Shown here: positions 43,676 to 54,860 of the stretch, piece after piece
How positions within the stretch are numbered: the stretch's first letter is position 1
Layout of the letters: each line of letters starts with the position of its first letter
From: Heloderma charlesbogerti
Taxonomy: Eukaryota > Chordata > Lepidosauria > Squamata > Helodermatidae
Assembly: GCA_026122225.1 (NCBI GenBank)
Contig: JANEZZ010001568.1
Location: 1 to 64,000 of the forward strand
Length of the DNA stretch: 64,000 nucleotides
Direction: 5' to 3'
Translations under genes and position numbers: made by a program
Notes under the pieces: generated by a model
What the model saw: the letters and a program-made list of their open reading frames with translations, nothing else
What the model was told of the DNA's origin: nothing
Databases searched by the model: none

Positions 43676-45930
43676 GTGGCAGGCTCTGAGACAGAGAGGT
43701 GGCAGTTGCCTGCTCTTTATCGCCGCACCGGGAGGGAGAGCTCGGCGCATGCCTCCCTTTCTTGGCACCACCGACCTTTTTGTCGGGTAAACGGGAGGGA
43801 GCCTGCACCGGGATCGCCCAAATGGCAGCAAGCAGCAAGAGAACCTTGGGAAGCGGAGGAAGGAACTTGAGCCCTGCCTGTATCGCAGCTGCAGTTGAAA
43901 CCCACATTGGAAGCCTTCAGGAGTAAGGCAAGTATGGAGTAAAAGTGGGCCCCGCCTTTAGGGAGAAAGGCCACTGGGCAGAAAAAAAGAGGGCCCCGCC
44001 TTATGAAGAAGGTCAGTGTTAGTATACGTATACGAAAAGAACTTACTCCTTGCGAGTAGAAGGGGGGCCTGATCACACCCCCGAGTGGGCGCCAGTACCC
44101 AGCACGCCAGTACTCAGTAGGAACCTGAGGAAGCTGGGGAAGCCACTTTCTGCTCTGGTGAAAAGTGGGAAAAGTGGGTGGCAGGGACATATGGATGCAG
44201 TGGAGAGATTGATGATTGTGTGAGTGGCTACTGCGGCTGCCCTGTTTTAAGCTTGGGATTTACAAATACAGACAAACTGAGAAGCTTGCCTTTGAAGTCC
44301 TGCAAATCACCCCACCGCCTCCCCGAAGATTAATGGCTGCCTGAAACATGCAAGTATAAGGCGATGCCCATCACCCCCCAGCGTCCTGAGTTTCGGCACT
44401 CAGTGTTTCAGTGCTTTCGTGTACTAGGTTAGAAGAGAAAAAAAAAGAGTAAGTTTTTAAAATGTCTGTGAGAACCTGACAGAAATAAAATAAAATTTAC
44501 AGAGGAGTTGCCCAAATTAAAGCATCACGGCTAGAGAGCTAAGCTGTGCCGCTCTGTTTAGACAGAGGCCTTGCTAAAAAGTTAAAGGCCCTTGTCTGTC
44601 AGAAGGGGTGTAGGGCCACACTTCCCCTTTTTTAAACTGATGCAAAAGTGGGGAGCCTTTGCTGGAAACATCTCATCTTCATTGCCCAGAGCCTTCTCTG
44701 TTTGGCTCCATCATCTGGGCTTTTTAGAGACACTCTGCACATGGACTAAAATTTTGAATTGTCAAAGACTTTCCATGGACAGTGCTGTGAAGCTTTTGAT
44801 AAACTTAAACTCTCATCGCTGTGGACCGTGTGTCTGTGTCTGTAGTCAGCTCAGTGTACAGCAGGCTGAGTTTGATCTATAACTTTTAGATTTCCTTCTG
44901 CCAGAACTCATGCAGCATAGAGTTGCCGATGCAAAAATGGTGACCTAAAACGCTTTGCGTGTGTGGGTATGCTCGTCCCTTGATTTTAATGGGCCCTGAG
45001 CTTTCAGCCAGAAGAGCAGTATAATTGCTGAATCTGCTCCATCATGCCTTACCATGCAAAAAGTGTTTTCCATTCATTGTGTTAAATTGCAAAAAAAAGT
45101 TTATTGTGCATATTTTATGATTTCTTAGATATCATAAAATATATGTGATATTTGCAGATGTTTTTACTGTTAGTTGCAACTCCAAATGATACTGAGTGTG
45201 GTTCCCAATAGATGACAAGGAGAAAAGACAAAGGCAAGTAGAAAAGACAGAAATAGAGAAAGTAGCAGACAGATAGAGAAGGGGGAAAAAAAGAAAAAAG
45301 AAAAGGCAAAAGGCAAAGAAAAAAAAACATTTGTAGAAAAGAAGCGTGGCCATAGTTGCCCCCAGGGTAAATTAAAAGCAGCTGATTGTGCCTGGAGCTT
45401 ATTACCTGGGATAAAGTAGCCACAATAATGTAATAGTTCTTTAAGATGAAAAAAATGTAACTAGAAAGAGAAGAAGAGCCTATCCCAAATGTGCATCATT
45501 GGGACTAGTGTAGGGCAGAAAAGTTTAAGTAAGTGAGTTTAACTTGCAAAAAGACAAGGCTGGTGCATAGAGCAGAAAGTTTTATATAAAAAGTTTGAAA
45601 CATGATCTGCAATACAGGCAGATCAGCAAAAGAGAGAAAAAGCAAGAGAGGGAGAGAGGTTTCTCTGTCCTAACACACAAGCGGGGCTAAAGCGCCTCAC
45701 CCAGTATCAAACCCTGTTGTTAGAAGCCATGACAGCAAGTATGAAAAAGTCAGTTAATATAACCAAAGTGTCTAAAGTGCTGCAAGGTGCCACCGAAGCC
45801 CCCAGAGTGTACTTGGAGCGTCTTTTAAATGCCTATTGCCAGTATGCCCCCTCAACCCAGAAGCCCCAGAAAACGTAGACGAAGAAATGAAAAAGACCCG
45901 GCAGAGGCAGAAGATTCTTAAGAAAAAACC
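43676..45930 (+). pseudogene. ERV2 leader and gag region, decayed
   Basis: No frame stays open for more than about 100 codons and no capsid motif was legible. The A-rich stretches at 44430-44510 and 45100-45480 are low-complexity. Assignment is by position between primer site and zinc knuckle. Confidence 0.5.
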
Positions 45931-45932
45931 AG

Positions 45933-45974
45933 TGTGCCCAGTGCGGACAAGATGGACATTGGTGGCGTGAATGC
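45933..45974 (+). pseudogene. ERV2 nucleocapsid zinc knuckle
   Basis: One CX2CX4HX4C box: CAQCGQDGHWWREC. Confidence 0.85.
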
Positions 45975-46129
45975 CCAAATGAAATAAATCAAATACATAA
46001 AAGAGAAAACCAAAGGGGCCAGAACAGGCGAGGGAGGAGACAGCTTAGTTAGCAACCAAACTGAAAAGCAGGGGTCTATAAAAATGTATAAAAAAGCCCC
46101 CTTCATTAAAGTGGCTAAACCCAAAAGTC

Positions 46130-46260
46130 TTAAATAAGACAGACCGGGCCCCCTTAATCTCAGCCCTGGGAAGCCCCTAGTCACTGCCACTGTGAGGGGC
46201 CATGACATTAACTTCATAATTGACACTGGAGCAGCATCAAGAGCAAGCAAACGTTAGCCT
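46130..46260 (+). pseudogene. ERV2 protease fragment
   Basis: HDINFIIDTGAAS with catalytic DTG at 46222-46230; the reading frame fails within about ten codons. Confidence 0.75.
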
Positions 46261-46530
46261 TAAACAAGAAGCCCAAACACTGGGCAAAGTTCTTCAAGCC
46301 CAGCGTCGCTTTGTCTTAGAAAATAAGCCCCAATTCCCATTACAGAGATTCATCCTTTCCAACCAGGAGATAAAGTATGAGTTAAAGAGGGAAAAATGAC
46401 CCTTTGACTCCCAGATGGAGAGGACCAGATGGAGGTTATACTTTCCACCCCCACAGCTATGAACTCGTGTACATTAAACACGAGTCAAGAGAGCGAAAGG
46501 AGGGGAATGGACTGTAAACAGACATCCTAA
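46261..46530 (+). pseudogene. ERV2 integrase C-terminal remnant
   Basis: FQPGDKV, then LTPRWRGPD and, one frame over, VILSTPTA resemble the GPY/F domain at the end of gammaretroviral integrase. It follows the protease almost directly, marking the deletion of RT, RNase H and most of integrase. Confidence 0.55.
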
Positions 46531-47462
46531 AAATCCTTTAAAAATCATTCTGAAAAGGCAGTAAGAAGACTCAGGCTAGACCTTACTGTGGGCACACCTG
46601 GGGACTGTCCACCTGCGTACGGTCAGATCCCAAAAAAGATCAAACATGCGTGTTGTAGTGTTAGTAGTGTTGTATTGTGTTTCCCTAATAAGATATAAAA
46701 AAGGGGGGCCTGCCCCTGGAGAAGGTAGTTTGTCCCAGCAATTTGCTGATAATTACTGGCTTCACTTAGCTAACATCACTGGGATAAAGTATTTTTGTTT
46801 ACCAAAAGATATACCTGCAAACAGGCTTATTAGCATGTCTAATACCTGTCTGTAACTATCCTGAAAGAATTCAAAAAGATACCATGTTAAGAGTTTATAG
46901 TGTAAGTTTAACTTACTCCCAAAATGCTGATTGGGGCGTGGTTGCAAAGATCCTACCCCCTACAGAATTTACGCACCCCCATTGTTGCTGGAACAAATGC
47001 TACGTGTGCGCGAATGCCCAATTGTCAAAAATCTTCCGGGAAATGTAAAGCCATCCCTGGTCCCCCCCTTCCACTGTAATGAAATTCAAAATATATCTTT
47101 TAATGAGGCCCACATACTTTTGCCTCATGGATAGTTTTAGACATGTGGTTCCCGCACTTGGTCATTTATTCCTGCCAACTTGTCCGATAACCAACCATGT
47201 TGCCTCAGTTGCCTAGTGCCATTCCTTCCCCCGTGGCCTAAAAAAATCCGTCAACGGCAGCCTTGAGCACTGCAACTGACTGAAGATTGTAATAGTCATG
47301 TGCAGCTATACTCTGACTCGGAAAAATTGGCCTTAGCGATGTCACTAGTTGGTGTTCCAGGTTTAGCCTTGGCTGATGGTCTGAAAATCAACCGGTTAGC
47401 GTGCAGCTTGGCCAAAAGTATAAATGCCACCTCACGAGCATTGTCATTATTAAATAAAGAAG

Positions 47463-47846
47463 TTGCATACGGTTCTAGAAAATAGAGCTGGTATAGATTA
47501 CCTCTTCCTTCTTCATCATTTGGGTTGTGAGACACACCAAAAGCTCTGTTGCTTTAACTTAACTGATAATGGCAATGCTGCAGATGAACAGATCAACAAA
47601 CTGCACCAAATAGTCGCTGACATCAAAATAGAGCAACATAATTGGCTCGACTGGTTGACCTCTTGGCTTCCAGATCTCAGCTGGCTCAAAGCATTATTTG
47701 TTCTGATTTTACCAGTAGCAGTGGTAGGGGTACTGTTATGCCTCTGCATCCCCTGGTTTATGCGTTGCTTAAACAATCTGTTTATTGCCTCAGCCACAAA
47801 AACAGCCGCCCGCTATGCTTTAATAGCTCAACAAGATATTAAATAA
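47463..47846 (+). pseudogene. ERV2 env transmembrane subunit
   Basis: A 120-codon open stretch with LENRAGIDYL, the immunosuppressive-domain position followed by a CX6CC box (CETHQKLCC), a tryptophan-rich membrane-proximal stretch and a hydrophobic anchor (LFVLILPVAVVGVLL). The upstream surface subunit is broken. Described only as a relic. Confidence 0.8.
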
Positions 47847-47937
47847 GAAAATTGCCATAAAAATCCTGTGTTATGCCTTGCCAACCGAGATGTCTACTTG
47901 TGTAATGAAAAGCTATAATTGTAATAAAATTATGCAT

Positions 47938-47949
47938 TTAAGGGGGGAA
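47938..47949 (+). other. ERV2 polypurine tract
   Basis: TTAAGGGGGGAA directly before the 3' LTR. Confidence 0.75.
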
Positions 47950-48358
47950 TGTAGCAGCCATGTCGGGGGTCAGACTAAGTGGTCTCATGTTCTTGCTGAG
48001 CTAGCATAGTTTGGCAGGAACAGCAATGTAGAAACTTCCCCTGTCAGCAAGCCGAATTGCACAACACAGTCATGATTTTGCCTTTTTGCTTACTGCAAGA
48101 CTGTATCCTTGTTCTCAAGATAGAATGTCCTATGGCCCATTTCCTGTACTATAAACAACTGTACCAACTGTAAAACCGCAGGAGAGGGGGTGGGAGAAAG
48201 GGTCACTTGTGTGTCATCATCTCTATAAAAGTAATGTGTGGCTATGCCTTGGGGCTTTTGGCTCTTTGGAAAAGATTCCAGCCATAAGCCCGCGCGTTAA
48301 ATAAAGAATACTCATTTTTCTTTTCTCCGTGGTCTCTCTGACTCTGATTTCTGCTACA
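47950..48358 (+). mobile_element. ERV2 3' LTR
   Basis: 409 bp, the same length as the 5' LTR, with six substitutions by eye. Confidence 0.95.
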
Positions 48359-48442
48359 ACTTGGATTCCTGCACTGAGCGGGGGGTTGGACTCGATGGTC
48401 TTGTAGGCCCTTCCAAGCCTACTATTCAATGATTCTATGATT
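48359..48442 (+). mobile_element. CR1 LINE 3' end, 3' part
   Basis: Continues the CR1 interrupted at 43244 and ends in the CR1 terminal repeat. Confidence 0.85.
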
Positions 48443-48719
48443 CAGTAAAACAAGGGTGCCCTTTGCGGAGAGCTGCCTGTGTGGCTTCAAGCAGACCAGG
48501 ATGTGTGTTGGGAAACGGTCTCGGGGTTCGAGTGCTCGTCCCATGGAGTCGGATGGGGGGCCTACTCTGTGGAACTGGAGTGTGTCTGAAGTGAGGGGAC
48601 GTTTCCTGATAGTGCTGCCCTGTTTTGGGAAGAGACATCTTGAGGGGCTGGTGGAGCAGCGTGAAGATCCAGGAGGAAGGGAGAAGGAAGCATGCTTCCA
48701 AGGAAGCATGATGTAGTGG
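48443..48719. other. no recognisable feature
   Basis: Between the CR1 end and ERV3; it contains only a repeated AAGGAAGCATG motif near 48686-48710. Confidence 0.4.
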
Positions 48720-49139
48720 TGTGGTAAAAGTCCAAACTGGATTTGGAGGTCTGTGCCCAGCTGCCCTCCAATTAAGCTCTGGGCACGCGGGTAAGATTCC
48801 ACTCGAGTTTATTCGCGTCCAACGAAGGCAGCTCTGTCAACCCAGAGGCAGCCCAGATCAACACGCAGCAGTTACATTTATAATCATAGTGTGGCTAAAT
48901 AAGTGACATCAGCCCCGCCCAGCGCGCATGTCTGCTCATTGTCAACTGAACTTTTACTGGACCACCACCCCCAGCTTCTTCTCTCAGCGCCCTGTAACTT
49001 TTTGCAAGGATGACGATTCTTAGGTCTGGGGTGAGTTGCTGTGGAGACCAGATAACTTATCTCTATTGTCCTAGCAGTTTCTCCTTCTGTATGAAAGAGA
49101 CAAAGACAACAGTTACAGGCTTTTGAGGAATCTGCCACA
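48720..49139 (-). mobile_element. ERV3 3' LTR
   Basis: Minus strand starts TGTGGCAG after a G-run polypurine tract and ends TTTTACCACA, giving five-base inverted ends. TATAAATG at about 48880 and AATAAAC at about 48812 fit U3 and R. Confidence 0.75.
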
Positions 49140-49222
49140 TTGCCCCCCCCCAAAAGCCAATCGTTCTTTTCCGCATTCCCTCATTTGATCCAACAGGAGC
49201 TGAATTCTTCCTATTGGGTCAC

Positions 49223-49678
49223 CTAGAGAGTGCCGTCAGCCCACTGCTTCAGCGGTTCTGTCAGATTTTCTACCTCTTCCTGTGGCAAGCCTTGATACAT
49301 AGCACGAAATTGTTGGCTAACTTGTCTTATACAAGACGTGAAACACGCAAAGATGCAGGGTAAGAACAATACCACAAATAGAATGCCCAACACAGCGAGA
49401 AAGCCTTGCCTCGGCCAGGCCAGGTTTGGGAGCCACCCGGTTAGCCAAACTATAGGATTCCGACCTTTCCAGGCTTGTACAGGTACATGAGCTACTTCTC
49501 TAATGTCTGCTGCCAATTGTTTTACAATTCTCCCATTGTCATCAGTCTTTAGACAACAGTCAGACCAATTAAATTTCCCACACAGGCCGCCTTCGGCTGC
49601 CAGCAGACAGTCTAAACCCATTCTGTTCTGGATGATGGCTTCCCGCATTTGAGTCATCTGAGTCGCAACCAGGCCCAA
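49223..49678 (-). pseudogene. ERV3 env transmembrane subunit
   Basis: A 151-codon open frame. IIQNRMGLDCLLAAEGG leads into a cysteine box CGKFNWSDCC (CX7CC, one residue more than the gammaretroviral CX6CC), then WLTGWLPNL, a hydrophobic anchor (FLAVLGILFVVLFLPCIF) and a long cytoplasmic tail. Relic; no complete env. Confidence 0.75.
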
Positions 49679-49903
49679 GGCATCTGCAGCATGACTGGCA
49701 AATACTTCAGCTACTGCCTATGGCCTGATAGGTCTACTGGTGAGATATGTCAGATCTCGTGCTACTATATTGCGTTCAAAGACAGCTGGACTTGCCCCCA
49801 AATGGTCCATCTTTACGGGTGCTTTTAAAACAGAATGTTCCCAATGTAGGAATGACAGACCACCATGTGTGAGCATTTGGAAACCCCAAATCCTTTCAAG
49901 TGC

Positions 49904-50705
49904 TGCTGCTGTTGTTGTTGTTCAGTCGTTCAGTCGTATCCGACTCTTCGTGACCCCATGGACCATGGCACGCCAGGCCTTCCTGTCCTGCGCTCTCTCC
50001 TGGAGTGTGCTCAAGTCCATATTCATTGCATCGGTGATGCTATCTAGCCATCTCATCCTCTGTCGTCCCCTTCTCCTTTGGCCTTCAGTCTTTCCCAGCA
50101 TCAGGGTCTTTTCCAGGGAGTTTTCTCTTCACATTAGGTGGCCAAAATATTTGAGCTTCAGCTTCAGTATTTGTAATAGTCACCTGAATTAATTTTGCCC
50201 ATGCCTGTCCATTTTAGTTTGCTGATTCCCAAGATGTCGATGTTCAATCTTGCCATCTCATGTTTGACCACCTCCAGCTTACCTTGATTCATTGATCTGA
50301 CATTCCAGGTTCCTCAACAATATTTCTCTTTACAGCATCGGACTTTCTTTTCACCACCAGACACATCCACAGCTGAGTGTCCTTTCGGCTTTGGCCGAGC
50401 CGCTTCACTCTTTCTGGCACTACTTGGAAATTCCCCCTGGTCTTCCCCAGTAGTATATTGGACACCTTCCGACCTGAGGGGCTCATCTTCTGGTGTCATA
50501 TCTTTTAGCCTTGTGATACGTTCCATGGGGTTTTCTTGGCAAGGATACTGGAGTGGGTTGCCATTTCCTTCTCCAGTGGACCACATTTTGTCAGAACTCT
50601 CTGCCATGACCTGTCTGTCTTGGGTGGCCCTGCACGGCATAGCTTATGGCTTCACTGAGTTACACAAGCCCCTTCGCCGCAACAAGGCAGTGATCCATGA
50701 AGGGG
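49904..50705 (-). mobile_element. BovB deletion derivative with both ends
   Basis: About 270 bp of BovB 3' end (49912-50175) are joined to about 530 bp from its 5' end (50176-50705), skipping the RT. The flanking direct repeat is TTCAAGTGCTG (about 49894-49904 and 50706-50716). It looks like one insertion event of an already deleted or template-switched RNA. Confidence 0.8.
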
Positions 50706-50762
50706 TTCAAGTGCTGTTATCTGACCTTAAAGGAACCAGGGGGCTTGCCAAGTTAGCTGCAC

Positions 50763-50969
50763 TCAAAGGTTTGGCCTCTCCCAGGGCATTGGAGTCAAGG
50801 TAGCCTTAGAGGCTGCCCAACAGACCCAACAGTCTGAAAGTGCAAAGGTTTGTTGGATGTTCTGAGTTATACTCAGAACGCTACTTGGGGAAGGATCAGT
50901 CTGTAATACTGACTCACGAGGACTACTGATACAAGAAGATGGAAGGCAGATTAAAACATGTCCAAACAT
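50763..50969 (-). pseudogene. ERV3 env surface-subunit fragment
   Basis: Contains SDCWVCWA, with the CXXC motif (CWVC at 50820-50831) that in gammaretroviral surface subunits makes the labile disulfide to the transmembrane subunit. Confidence 0.65.
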
Positions 50970-51002
50970 TTTGCCAATGCAAACTCTTCTCTAACATGAA
51001 TG

Positions 51003-51660
51003 CTGTAACTAGGGATGGCAGAGAATTCCGCCACGGATCTCGGTGAGGCCGAATGCCAGTGCATTTGGCCCCCCGAAATCCATGGCAGAACGGCCTGCCG
51101 CCACCCCCACCACCTGCAGATACCCCCGGGACGAGACTTACCTGAGCTGGATGTTCTGGACGGCGGCGGCTCCAGCGGTGGCTTCGGCCGCGGCTGGTCT
51201 TCCGAACGGCCGCCACCGCCACCATTTACAGTCTCATCTTTTTTTTCTTTTTTTTTATATAGATGTGATAGTTCTTTACAGAACTTCTGTAACTTCTTTA
51301 CAGATCATTCTGTTGTTTTCCTCACTTTCTTTGCATTGTTCATTTAAGAAGGCCTTCTTGTCTCTCCTTACTATTCTCTGGAACTCTGCATTCAGTTGGG
51401 TATATATCTTCCCCTTTCTCCCTTGCTTTTCGCTTCCCTTCTTTCCTCATCTACTTGTAAAGCCTCCTCAGACAGCCACTTTGCTTTTTTGCATTTCTTT
51501 TTCTTTGGGATGGATTGAGTTGCTGCCTCCTGAACAATGTTACGGACCTCCGTCCGTAGTTCCTCAGGCACTCTGTCTATCAGGTCTAATCCCTGAAATC
51601 TATTCATCACCTCCACTGTATATTCATAAGGGATACGATTTAGGTCATACGAAATGTAAA
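51003..51660 (-). mobile_element. hAT-like fragment and BovB fragment
   Basis: 51004-51235 is a GC-rich relative of the element at 11282. 51290-51655 is antisense BovB between endonuclease and RT (VEVMNRFQGLDLIDRVPEEL, ATQSIPKKKKCKKAKWL). No RT. Confidence 0.75.
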
Positions 51661-52440
51661 TACATTCTAGTAATTCTAAATTTGCATACATGTATATCCT
51701 TCAGAAACTCTGCAGGTTTCTTGCCTGGGGGAAACCTCTAATGACCTGTGCATTTTCATACAAATTTACCCAAAAACCATTGGGGAAGGGGTGAATGGAA
51801 GGGAAAGCAAATCCCTCCCTCCCCCAAACTGGAGAACTCCCCTTCCACATAAACTGCAGCACCTATCCTTCTAAAACTTTCCTGGTTTCTTACTTAGGGA
51901 CAACTCTAGACTGTCTGTAACTTTCAGAACAATGGTCCACAAGGAACATCGGGAGATAAGTATATCCTCTTTTGGAGACCTCAAAATGCCAAGGCAACCC
52001 TTGCACAAAACCTTGTGGCTATCATTCTGAAATTTGGCAGGCATCATCTTCTCTGATGGGGCAATGAATCCTGAAATTTGTATCCAATTCTTCCAAGGAA
52101 TAAAAACGTTATTGGCAGCTCCCTTTAAAAGAAAATCAAAATACAAACCCTGCACTTATTTTTCTGACATTGGGCAGGTGTAATCCCCTTCTAGGGGGCT
52201 CTTATGCCAGAAATTATCTGGTTCTGACCAAGAGAAAAAAGTTACAGTTTTTCCTAATTCCCCATGGTAGTCAACAGGAAGCATAAAGATTCATTTTCCC
52301 AAACCTTGACTCAGGTTTGGTGCTGAGCTGAAGTGGTCCGACTACAAATTGGCCTGAGCAGAAGTGGGATGTTTTCCAAAATGCTGAATCTGAGACTGAG
52401 TTGAAGTGGGGTGGGGTGGGGTGGGGTGGGGGTCAATGCA
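51661..52440. mobile_element. hAT-like MITE sequence
   Basis: GGGCAGGTGTAATCCCCTTC and GAGTTGAAGTGGGGTGGGG...CAATGCACAC recall the hAT-type piece at 24580-24880. Poorly preserved. Confidence 0.4.
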
Positions 52441-52522
52441 CACTTCGTATGTATGTATGTATGTAATCTATACACACACACAAGCACACTGCATGCATGC
52501 CACACACACACACACACACACA
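52405..52522. repeat. microsatellite cluster
   Basis: (GGGGT)n at 52408-52430, (GTAT)n at 52446-52462, (CA)n at 52500-52522. Confidence 0.9.
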
Positions 52523-52737
52523 CTTCTTAGAGGTCCGCTTAGCCTCGGAGCTGCATACGCAGATTTGCATTATGGTTCTGTGCCCCAGATCTCTTAAGAA
52601 CCTAGCAGCGCCCCTGCCCCACGCTCTCCAGGGGCCCCCATTCTCAATGGTGTTCCGATGAGACCCAAAGTCTTGAGCTGTGCCACGTCCCTGATGGTAT
52701 CTAGTCGTTGTTGCCACATATGCCTCCAGGACGGTTG

Positions 52738-54860
52738 GAGGCAGCACTTCTCTCTGCACGGTTGCTGGGGGACAGGGGCAGGAGGGGCTGTCACGCTCCT
52801 GTCCTGCTCGTGGGCTTCCCACAGGGGCATCTGGTTGGCTACTGTGGGAACAGAATGCTGGTCTAGAGGGTCCCTTGGTCTGATCCAGCATCAGGGCTCT
52901 AGTGATATGTGGTCATCTCAGGGAACAAGGGGACATACTGAAACAAGTGACAGGACTTGCCCATAGGAAAACCATGAATGCCTGTAGGGAAAGTATGAAT
53001 GCCTATAGGAAATGTAGGCTTCTACCTGCCCATGGGGCGATCCTGAATGTTTCCCTATGGGCAAGTAGAAGCCTATGTTTCCCTATGGGGATTTGGGATC
53101 TCCCTATGGGCAGGTAGGAGCCAACGTTTCCCTATGGGCATCCAGGGTCTCCCCATGGGCAGGTAGAAGCCTACGTTTCCCTATGGGCATCCAGGATCTC
53201 CCCACAGGCAGGTAGAAGCCTACGTTTCCCTATGGGCATTCAGGATCTCCCTATGGGCAGGCAGAAGCCTACATTTCCCTACGGGCATTCAGGATCTCCC
53301 TATGGGAAGGTAGAAGCCTACGTTTCCCTACGGGCATTCAGGATCTCCCTATGGGAAGGTAGAAGCCTACGTTTCCCTATGGGCATCCAGAATCTCCCTA
53401 TGGGCAGGTAGAAGCCTACGTTTCCCTATGGGCATCCAGGATCTCCCCACAGGCAGGTAGAAGCCTACGTTTCCCCATGGGCAGGTAGAAGCCTATGTTT
53501 CCCCATGGGCAGGTAGGAGCCAATGTTTCCCTATGGGCATCCAGGGTCTCCCCACGGGCAGGCAGAGTTCTACGTTTCCCTATGGGCATCCAGGATCTCC
53601 CTATGGGCAGGTAGAAGCCTACATTTCCCTATGGGCATCCAGGATCTCCCTATGGGCAGGTAGAAGCCTACGTTTCCCTATGGGCATCCAGGATCTCCCT
53701 ATGGGCAGGTAGAAGCCTACGTTTCCCCATGGGCAGGTAGAAGCCTATGTTTCCCCATGGGCAGGTAGGAGCCAACGTTTCCCTATGGGCATCCAGGGTC
53801 TCCCCACGGGCAGGCAGAGGTCTACGTTTCCCTATGGGCATCCAGGATCTCCCTATGGGCAGGTAGAAGCCTACATTTCCCTATGGGCATCCAGGATCTC
53901 CCTATGGGCAGGTAGAAGCCTACGTTTCCCCATAGGCAGGTAGGAGCCAATGTTTCCCTATGGGCACCCAGGGTCTCCCCACGGGAAACGTGGACATAGG
54001 GACATACTAAAACAAATGACAGTACCTGCCCATAGGGAAAGTATGAATGCCCATGGGGAAACATAGGCTTCTACCTGCCCGTGGGGAGATCCCGAATGCC
54101 CATGGGGAAACGTAGGCTTCTACCTGCCCATGGGGAGATCCCGAATGCCCATGGGGAAACATAGGCTTCTACCTGCCCGTGGGGAGATCCTGAATGCCCA
54201 TGGAGAGATCCTGAATGCCCATAGGAAACGTAGGCTTCTACCTGCCCATGGGGAAACGTAGGCTTCTACCTGCCCATAGGGCGATCCTGAATGCCCATAG
54301 GGAAACATAGGCTTCTACCTGCCCATGGGTAGATCCTGAATGCCCATAGGGAGACCTAGGCTCCTACCTGGCCATGGGGAGATCCCGAATGCCCATTGGG
54401 AAACATAGGCTTCTACCTGCCCATAGGGAAACATTCAGGATCTCCCCATGGGCAGGTAGAAGCCTACGTTTCCTATGGGCATTCATACTTTCCCTATGGG
54501 CATTCATGGTTTTCCTATGGGCAAGTCCTGTCACTTGTTTCAGTATGTTCTCTTGTTCCCTGAGAAGACCACATATCACTAGAGCTCTGATGTTGGATCA
54601 GACCAAGGGACCCTCTAGACCAGCATTCTGTTCCCATGGTAGCCAACCATAGGGAAAGTATGAATGCCCATGGGGAAACATAGGCTTCTACCTGCCCGTG
54701 GGGAGATCCCGAATGCCCATGGGGAGATCCCGAATGCCCATGGGGAAACGTAGGCTTCTACCTGCCCATGGGGAGATGCCCCCATGGGAAGCCCACGAGC
54801 CGGACAGGAGAGCAACAGCCCCTCCTGGCCCTGTCCCCCAGCAACTGTACGGAGAGGAGG
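52738..54860. repeat. minisatellite with inverted flanking arms
   Basis: The core unit is 49 bp: TTTCCCTATGGGCATCCAGG then ATCTCCCTATGGGCAGGTAG then AAGCCTACG. About 20 units run in one orientation (52960-53990), about eight in the other (54010-54420), then orientation flips again; an extra block lies at 54650-54775. The arms 52738-52965 and 54515-54860 are reverse complements of one another (landmark CCTGTCACTTGTTTCAGTAT). Each unit holds two near-palindromic CCCTATGGG boxes. Confidence 0.85.

Larger units (their letters stand above)
43245..48358 (+). mobile_element. ERV2: class I endogenous retrovirus with both LTRs, RT deleted
   Basis: LTRs of 409 bp at 43245-43653 and 47950-48358, both TGTAGC...GCTACA, flanked by the 4-bp target duplication ACTT (43241-43244, 48359-48362). 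A tRNA-His-type primer site, one gag CCHC box, a DTG protease, an integrase C-terminal remnant and an env transmembrane subunit follow in order. The 4-bp duplication, primer and CX6CC box place it with gammaretrovirus-like class I ERVs. Reverse transcriptase, RNase H and most of integrase are missing, and gag and env carry stops. I count only six differences between the LTRs by eye, so insertion was recent although the coding region is badly decayed. Confidence 0.93.
48720..51002 (-). mobile_element. ERV3: 3' LTR and env of a second provirus type
   Basis: Minus-strand order: env surface-subunit text (50706-51000), a BovB deletion derivative inserted in it, env transmembrane subunit (49223-49880), polypurine tract (49140-49158) and 3' LTR (48720-49139). 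Gag and pol are not in the window; a hAT-like end and a BovB fragment adjoin at 51003. The LTR and env differ from ERV1 and ERV2, so this is a third family. Confidence 0.8.

Noticed and set aside
52960..54500. CRISPR-like regular repeats
   Set aside because: Units are contiguous 49-bp tandem copies with no unique spacers, in a vertebrate genome; this is a minisatellite.
53822..54815. several 60-80 codon open frames
   Set aside because: They arise from the periodic minisatellite (49 bp is not a multiple of three) and carry no protein signal.
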